The notes under the pieces are model-generated. The model was given only the letters and a program-made list of their open reading frames with translations. It had not been told where the DNA came from and ran no database searches. A stretch of 10,304 nucleotides of DNA. Origin: Desulfobacterales bacterium. GTDB lineage: Bacteria > Desulfobacterota > Desulfobacteria > Desulfobacterales > Desulfobacteraceae. The stretch spans positions 1 through 10,304 of the forward strand of contig JAKSAU010000575.1 in NCBI GenBank assembly GCA_022361535.1, read 5' to 3'. Shown here piece by piece: positions 6,404-10,304 of the stretch. The translations under genes and the position numbers were made by a program. Each line of letters begins with the position of its first letter. Position 1 is the first letter of the stretch.

Positions 6404-6438
6404 AAAACCCCTATGCATCCTTGATGCATAGGGGTTTT
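6404..6438. terminator. Strong bidirectional intrinsic terminator
   Basis: A perfect 15-bp stem, AAAACCCCTATGCAT (6404-6418) with its complement (6424-6438), has a 5-nt loop, CCTTG on the plus strand. A T6 run at 6435-6440 follows on the plus strand, and TTTTATT follows on the minus strand. It lies 38 nt past the tolC stop codon, so its main job is to end tolC transcription on the minus strand. In the plus direction it would also stop aro-operon transcripts that run through the converging small gene. Confidence 0.93.
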
Positions 6439-6475
6439 TTGTCTTTTAACTATCTGCGATATATTGAATGCTTGC

Positions 6476-7786
6476 TCATTCTTTCGAATCAGCCAGAAGA
6501 TGCTTTAGGATATCACCTTGCGTATAAATAATTTTCAAAATCGACAGGTAATAGGTGTATTTTGCATTGGACATACGTCTTTCAGCATCAACCAAGAGGG
6601 TATTGGCATCCATAATATCGATGCTGTCTGCCATTCCGTATTTGAACTGCATCTGGACTGCATTGTAATTTTCCTGGGCAGACTTTACTTCATCAGCAAG
6701 GTTGATTAATGTACTTTTAGCTGCTTCAAATTCAAGGAAAGACTCTTTGGATTGGAGAACAACAACCTTTTCCTGGTTACTCAGGGCCTGTTTGGCCTGT
6801 CTTTCCCTGGCCATAGCCTGGCGCACCTGGGCCTGCCTAAGCCCTCCATCGTATAAAGTAAAAGTCAGCATGGCCTGAATATATGCTTCTTCGGTATCAT
6901 AGTCAGCATCAGAACCGGAACTTGTACCATACTTAACATCGTTTTCCTGGTAACCGCCTTCCAAATCAATGCTAGGCCAATAATCACCTTTTTCATATGC
7001 AACTGTTCGTTCGGCAATCTCTATGGACTTTTTGGCCTGCCTGATCTCATACCGGTTTTCAAGTGCTCTTGCTTTGATTTCATCAAGGGTTATACTGAAG
7101 TCATCTGTATCTTTTATATCATCGGCTGAAATCTTAAACTCGTCTTCGATCCCTGTCAGTCTTACAATGCTTGCTTTTGAAGTATCTACATTGTTCACCG
7201 CAACAATCTGGTCTGTTTTGGCTCTTGATAACTCAGCTTCAGCCCTGTACATAGCTGTCTTGGTTACATTTCCTACAGCTAATTTTTCTTTCACGGAATC
7301 CCGATAAGTTGCCAGCCGTTCCACTTCGGCATCTGCCACTTCTACCAAACGTTTGTTGCTCAACGCCTGGATGTATGCCTGTGCCACCTGGAAAATATAG
7401 TCTGAACGGATGCTTTCTTTTGAAAACACAGCCTCTTCGATGCCTTTTTTGCTGACATCATAGGCAATCAATTCCCGGCCGTTCAGTGTAAAGGTCTGGG
7501 TCAGCTTGCCGCCTATTGTATTTACATCAGGAGAATAGACATCATCATTCTTATAATTCAGGTACTTGCCAAATAGTGTGGCCCTGGGAATTAAAACTGA
7601 CCGTGCCCGTTCTTTTTCCTGTTCGGCGATGTACTGGTCTTCTTCAGCGATTTTAATGGTCTCGGCATTTTTATTGGCTAACTGGCACAGGTCTTTAAGT
7701 GTATAATGTGGTTGAGCCTGAGCAGTTGATGTCATCCAAATCCCGCACAACAACAGAGACAATAGGTAGATTAAGATCCTTTTCAT
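6476..7786 (-). CDS. TolC-family outer-membrane efflux protein
   Basis: The 436-residue protein begins with a signal peptide (MKRILIYLLSLLLCGIWMTS region), with probable cleavage at AQA/Q after residue 24. The Cys at 14 is not in a good lipobox, since Leu precedes it. The mature part has two OEP repeats of long helices. The repeat-end motif appears as KLAVGNVTKTAMYRAEAELS (residues 169-188) and again as YGMADSIDIMDANTLL (383-398). This is the TolC trimer architecture: an outer-membrane barrel and a periplasmic helical tunnel working with an inner-membrane pump and adaptor. No pump or adaptor gene lies beside it, so it may serve several systems. ATG 7786 is chosen over the in-frame ATG 7798 because GAGGA lies 5 nt before it and the signal peptide starts there naturally. 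A terminator follows. The substrate is unknown. Confidence 0.93.
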   Translation of the reverse strand: MKRILIYLLSLLLCGIWMTSTAQAQPHYTLKDLCQLANKNAETIKIAEEDQYIAEQEKERARSVLIPRATLFGKYLNYKNDDVYSPDVNTIGGKLTQTFTLNGRELIAYDVSKKGIEEAVFSKESIRSDYIFQVAQAYIQALSNKRLVEVADAEVERLATYRDSVKEKLAVGNVTKTAMYRAEAELSRAKTDQIVAVNNVDTSKASIVRLTGIEDEFKISADDIKDTDDFSITLDEIKARALENRYEIRQAKKSIEIAERTVAYEKGDYWPSIDLEGGYQENDVKYGTSSGSDADYDTEEAYIQAMLTFTLYDGGLRQAQVRQAMARERQAKQALSNQEKVVVLQSKESFLEFEAAKSTLINLADEVKSAQENYNAVQMQFKYGMADSIDIMDANTLLVDAERRMSNAKYTYYLSILKIIYTQGDILKHLLADSKE

Positions 7787-7791
7787 GGATA

Positions 7792-7796
7792 TCCTC
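7792..7796 (-). promoter_or_regulatory. Ribosome binding site that fixes the tolC-family start
   Basis: GAGGA on the minus strand lies 5 nt before ATG 7786 and overlaps the in-frame ATG at 7798. The latter has no site at usable distance, so the start at 7786 is preferred. Confidence 0.6.
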
Positions 7797-7835
7797 ATTG
7801 ATTCGAACGGTTATTCCTTTTCATGATCCGGTCCA

Positions 7836-7864
7836 AACATATTATGATGGTTGGTTCAGGTCAA
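7836..7864 (-). promoter_or_regulatory. Candidate sigma70-type promoter of the tolC-family gene
   Basis: On the minus strand TTGACC (7864-7859, five of six matches) and TATGTT (7841-7836, four of six) are 17 bp apart. Transcription would start near 7829, about 43 nt before ATG 7786. The match is reasonable but untested. The 22-bp palindrome at 7885-7906 lies just upstream, where an activator could act. Confidence 0.45.
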
Positions 7865-7884
7865 GCCCAGTGTTTCCTCCTAAA

Positions 7885-7906
7885 ACAAATCTTTTAAAAG
7901 GTTTGT
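7885..7906. repeat. 22-bp near-perfect palindrome in the tolC-purC divergent region
   Basis: ACAAAT-CTTTTAAAAG-GTTTGT is symmetric except for one base pair (T7890 against G7901). It is AT-rich and has no loop, which fits a dimeric regulator's operator better than an RNA hairpin. It lies about 21 bp upstream of the candidate tolC -35 and about 96 bp upstream of the purC start, so it could act on either gene. No matching known operator is recognised. Confidence 0.5.
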
Positions 7907-7909
7907 GGA

Positions 7910-7934
7910 ATTTTTCTACTGGGAATAGAAAAAT
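7910..7934. repeat. Inverted repeat with 9-bp arms next to the palindrome
   Basis: ATTTTTCTA (7910-7918) and TAGAAAAAT (7926-7934) are perfect inverted arms around the 7-nt spacer CTGGGAA. The element starts 3 bp after the neighbouring 22-bp palindrome. It is AT-rich and no T-run follows it in the plus direction, so it is a poor terminator. A second operator, or the start of the purC promoter region, is possible. An extended -10-like TGCTATTAAT at 7946-7955 has no good -35, so I do not call a purC promoter. Confidence 0.45.
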
Positions 7935-7987
7935 ACCCCATTCTGTGCTATTAATCAGCAAAATTTTTGTAAAGAATTGTTAATTTT

Positions 7988-7995
7988 AAAGGAGG
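7988..7995 (+). promoter_or_regulatory. Strong ribosome binding site that decides the GTG start of purC
   Basis: AAAGGAGG is close to a full anti-16S match and lies 6 nt before GTG 8002. No ATG in frame is better placed, so the GTG start is well supported. Confidence 0.85.
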
Positions 7996-8001
7996 TTAAA
8001 G

Positions 8002-8889
8002 GTGAGTATAATTCCTGGTACAGAATACGAAGGACTTCCCTTGGTAAGGCAGGGAAAGGTAAGAGACATCTTTGATACGGGAGATGCCCTGCTTATGGTG
8101 ACAACAGACCGTTTGTCCGCCTTTGATGTGGTCCTTCCAAACACCATTCCTGACAAAGGCAAAGTCTTGAACCAGATTTCCGTTTTCTGGTTTAAACAGA
8201 TGGAAGATATAGTTAGCAACCATATTATAAGCACCAATGTTGCTGACTACCCGCAAGAGTTTCAAAAATACAAAGACGCCCTTGAAGGCAGAAGTATGCT
8301 GGTAAAGAAAGCCGAACCCATGGCTGTTGAGTGTATTGTCAGAGGCTATATTTCCGGTTCCGGGTGGAAGTCTTACCAGAAAGAAGGGCATGTCTGCAAT
8401 ATCAGCCTGCCTGAAGGCCTCAAAGAATCAGATAAGCTTGAAACTCCGCTTTACACCCCTTCTACAAAAGCTGAAATCGGTGACCACGATATCAACATCA
8501 GTTTTGAAGAAACCATTAATATCATCGGCAAAGAAAATGCTGAAAAACTAAGGGATTTAAGCCTTGAGATATACAACAGGGGTGCAAAACTTGCCCTTGA
8601 AAAAGGGATTATTATCGCAGACACCAAGTTCGAATTTGGTATGCTTGACGGAGAGATCATTCTTATTGATGAAATTCTGACACCTGATTCTTCCAGGTTC
8701 TGGCCGTTAAATGACTATGAACCGGGCAGGGGACAAAATAGTTTTGACAAACAAGCCGTAAGGGACTGGCTTACAAATTCAGGTTGGGACAAAACTCCTC
8801 CAGGTCCGGAACTGCCTGCTGAAATTATCGAGAATACAAGTAATACCTATAAAGAAATATTTAATCGCCTAACAGGTGATACCATTTAA
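8002..8889 (+). CDS. purC: Phosphoribosylaminoimidazole-succinocarboxamide synthase (SAICAR synthetase)
   Basis: The 295-residue protein couples CAIR and aspartate with ATP to make SAICAR in purine synthesis. Recognisable motifs are GKVRDIFD (residues 18-25), [13 protein letters not shown] (34-46), GKVLNQIS (53-60), [14 protein letters not shown] (109-122), [10 protein letters not shown] (204-213) and [14 protein letters not shown] (221-234). The length is that of the longer PurC type, not the compact form of about 240 residues. Translation starts at GTG 8002 after an excellent ribosome site. No other purine gene is in view; the next gene, a ParB-like protein, starts 3 nt after its stop, so purC probably heads an operon with unrelated downstream genes. 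Regulation is not evident: no purine riboswitch is seen in the 215 nt upstream. Confidence 0.96.
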   Translation: MSIIPGTEYEGLPLVRQGKVRDIFDTGDALLMVTTDRLSAFDVVLPNTIPDKGKVLNQISVFWFKQMEDIVSNHIISTNVADYPQEFQKYKDALEGRSMLVKKAEPMAVECIVRGYISGSGWKSYQKEGHVCNISLPEGLKESDKLETPLYTPSTKAEIGDHDINISFEETINIIGKENAEKLRDLSLEIYNRGAKLALEKGIIIADTKFEFGMLDGEIILIDEILTPDSSRFWPLNDYEPGRGQNSFDKQAVRDWLTNSGWDKTPPGPELPAEIIENTSNTYKEIFNRLTGDTI

Positions 8890-8892
8890 TCA

Positions 8893-9891
8893 ATGAATGA
8901 AATTGATATCCTGAAAATCCCAGTGTCCGCCATTGATATGGTTGACACTGGGTTTCGTATTACAGGGCCCAATAAAAACATAGAGAACCTTGTAAACTCT
9001 GTTTTAGAAAACGGACTTCTGGTTCCTCCTTTGGTCCTTGCCAATAACAATTCATACACCATTGTTTCCGGATTCAAACGTGTTGAAGCAGTTAGGCAGT
9101 TAGGCTGGGAAACGATATCCTGCAGGGTTCTTTCTACCCAGGAACAAAATGAGTCGGCAGTTTTACAAAAAGCTGCCCGAATGGCTGTATCTGAGAGTGC
9201 TTTTACCCGTGAACTCCAACCTGGAGAATTGATTCGCGCTGTTGCCTTGCTCGAACAATACATAGATCATAAACAAATAGCGGACAGTTCAATTTCACTT
9301 TTTAATTGCGATTTGAATTCAGGATACTTAAAGACCTTATCCCGTCTGCATAAGATGCCAAAGCAGGCTATGGACTTGATCGATACAGGTCATTTATCCA
9401 TTAAAGCGACCAAGACACTTTTGGCAATGGATAAGAAAAGTGTCAATTCATTTTTGGACCTGTTTTCAAATATAAAGGTTTCGTCAGGCAAGCAAATTGA
9501 AATCATTAATTGGGCCAATGAAATTTGTGCCCGTGACGGCATTGATTTACCAAAACTATTAGATGACACCTTAAAAGCATTAGGGATCTCGCAGACAGAC
9601 CAAGCCTCTTTATCTGCACACAAAGATTTGGCTGCCCGCGGTAATCAATTGAGAACTCACCTATTGCAAAGGCGTTATCCGGCACTTGAAGCTGCTCGCA
9701 AAAAAGCTGTAGAACATTTAAACCGGCTTAAACTTGGTCCCGGAATAAAGGTGAGCCTGCCTGTAAATTTTGAAAGTACGGTTTATTCAATACAGATTGA
9801 TTTTAAGTCTGTTGACGAGTTCAAATCCCGGATGGAAAAACTGGTTTCTTTGCAAAACAACCCTGATCTAAAAGGTCTATTGGACAGATGA
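8893..9891 (+). CDS. ParB/Srx-fold DNA-binding-like protein with an unrecognised C-terminal domain
   Basis: The 332-residue protein has an N-terminal ParB-type domain at about residues 5-80: IPVSAID, then ENLVNSVLENGLLVPPLVLA, then IVSGFKRVEAVRQLGW (57-72). In chromosomal ParB the equivalent box is usually GERRxRA; here it is GFKRVEA, so CTP or DNA handling may differ. Residues 105-175 are helical and resemble the ParB/KorB helix-turn-helix region (TRELQPGELIRAVALLEQY; LSRLHKMPKQAMDLIDTGHLS). Residues 220-332 match nothing I recognise; they include a basic helix around LLQRRYPALEAARKKAVEHL and a beta-rich tail. No ParA gene is adjacent. It starts 3 nt after purC without a good ribosome site and overlaps the downstream radical SAM gene by 4 nt (ATGA), so the two are probably translated together. 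It could be a repair or regulatory partner of that enzyme and not a partition protein; that is inference. Confidence 0.85.
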   Translation: MNEIDILKIPVSAIDMVDTGFRITGPNKNIENLVNSVLENGLLVPPLVLANNNSYTIVSGFKRVEAVRQLGWETISCRVLSTQEQNESAVLQKAARMAVSESAFTRELQPGELIRAVALLEQYIDHKQIADSSISLFNCDLNSGYLKTLSRLHKMPKQAMDLIDTGHLSIKATKTLLAMDKKSVNSFLDLFSNIKVSSGKQIEIINWANEICARDGIDLPKLLDDTLKALGISQTDQASLSAHKDLAARGNQLRTHLLQRRYPALEAARKKAVEHLNRLKLGPGIKVSLPVNFESTVYSIQIDFKSVDEFKSRMEKLVSLQNNPDLKGLLDR

Positions 9892-10304
9892 GTATTATGA
9901 AACCGGACCGTGTTTTTATGGACGCGGACCTGGAAGATACACCTGAGATCCGCTACCTGCTTTCCAAATTAGGTAAATCTCCTGAAATCGTTGAAGATTC
10001 AAATCCTGTATATGACTTGGTAAATGCCCAAAAGGATCCGATTTCATTTGCCAAAAAAATACTCTATATAACTCAGAACAGGGGAGCTGTTATACGTGAG
10101 TGCCCGGGTACCAGCCACTATACCTGCTGTGATTATACCATTCTACATTCAGGTACATTCTGTACCTTAGACTGCTCTTATTGTATCCTCCAGGCATATT
10201 TTCATCCGCCGGTACTTCAGTACTTTGCAGGCCTTGATAAACTTAATACGGCACTTGACCAAGCCTTCTCAAGGCAAAAAATAATGCGTATCGGTACAGG
10301 TGAA
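9888..10304 (+). CDS. SPL-like radical SAM protein (DNA repair photolyase family), 3' truncated
   Basis: The frame is open from ATG 9888 to the window edge; 139 residues are visible. The radical SAM cysteines are C92, C96 and C99 in FCTLDCSYCILQAYF, a CX3CX2C motif followed by the Leu-Gln-Ala/Thr context seen in spore photoproduct lyase relatives. Upstream, ECPGTSHYTCCDYTILHSGT adds three more cysteines (C72, C80, C81), and the visible part ends in MRIGTGE, where the SPL family continues the barrel. The family includes SplB, which repairs the thymine dimer of spores, and many non-spore homologues of unknown target. The host looks Gram-negative, so a spore role is unlikely. The 4-nt overlap with the ParB-like gene suggests coupling. 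A second in-frame ATG at 9897 is possible; neither has a strong ribosome site. The C-terminal half is outside the window, so completeness cannot be judged. Confidence 0.85.
   Translation, partial: MSIMKPDRVFMDADLEDTPEIRYLLSKLGKSPEIVEDSNPVYDLVNAQKDPISFAKKILYITQNRGAVIRECPGTSHYTCCDYTILHSGTFCTLDCSYCILQAYFHPPVLQYFAGLDKLNTALDQAFSRQKIMRIGTGE

Noticed and set aside
7937..7960. purC promoter with an extended -10 (TGCTATTAAT)
   Set aside because: The -10 hexamer matches only four of six and there is no acceptable -35 at 17 bp, so it is not called.
7699..7983. Plus-strand open frame of 94 codons across the tolC start and intergenic region
   Set aside because: It is mostly antisense to the signal-peptide region of the tolC-family gene, has no ribosome site and no recognisable protein features.
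7799..8001. Purine riboswitch or other structured leader before purC
   Set aside because: No conserved purine aptamer core was recognised; the only structures are the two AT-rich inverted repeats.

Overview
The window is about 10.3 kb of moderately AT-rich bacterial chromosome, densely coding, with no mobile element, CRISPR array, tRNA or rRNA that I can see. Protein style and gene content (a pheA-aroE-aroA-aroL-aroC cluster, a standalone TolC, a long-type PurC, and a ParB-like gene coupled to a spore-photoproduct-lyase-like radical SAM gene) suggest a Gram-negative anaerobe of the former Deltaproteobacteria, probably Desulfobacter/Desulfobacula-like. That placement is inference from style; no search was run.

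Layout. Bases 1-857 hold the 3' part of a CorC/HlyC-type membrane protein with paired CBS domains. Bases 858-1195 contain no large gene, but carry what looks like a complete transcription-attenuation leader: a promoter, a 23-codon leader peptide rich in Phe and Tyr and ending in Trp, and mutually exclusive anti-antiterminator, antiterminator and terminator hairpins. The leader precedes a tight plus-strand operon (1196-5956) encoding chorismate mutase/prephenate dehydratase, shikimate dehydrogenase, EPSP synthase, an AroL-type shikimate kinase and chorismate synthase. These enzymes take 3-dehydroshikimate to chorismate and then chorismate to phenylpyruvate. AroB, AroD, DAHP synthase and TyrA are not in the window.

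On the minus strand, a small unrecognised acidic protein (5957-6280) abuts the 3' end of aroC with no gap. It has its own promoter and a strong ribosome binding site. A 15-bp-stem bidirectional terminator (6404-6438) separates it from a TolC-family outer-membrane efflux protein (6476-7786, minus strand). The divergent region between tolC and purC (7787-8001) holds a plausible tolC promoter and two neighbouring inverted repeats.

From 8002 to the right edge runs a second plus-strand unit: purC (GTG start), a ParB/Srx-fold protein starting 3 nt after it, and a SPL-family radical SAM protein overlapping the ParB-like gene by 4 nt and cut off by the window end.

The most interesting element is the attenuator. 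It appears to place most of the common shikimate pathway, not just pheA, under control of charged aromatic tRNAs. The ParB-like/SPL-like pair is the second point worth pursuing.
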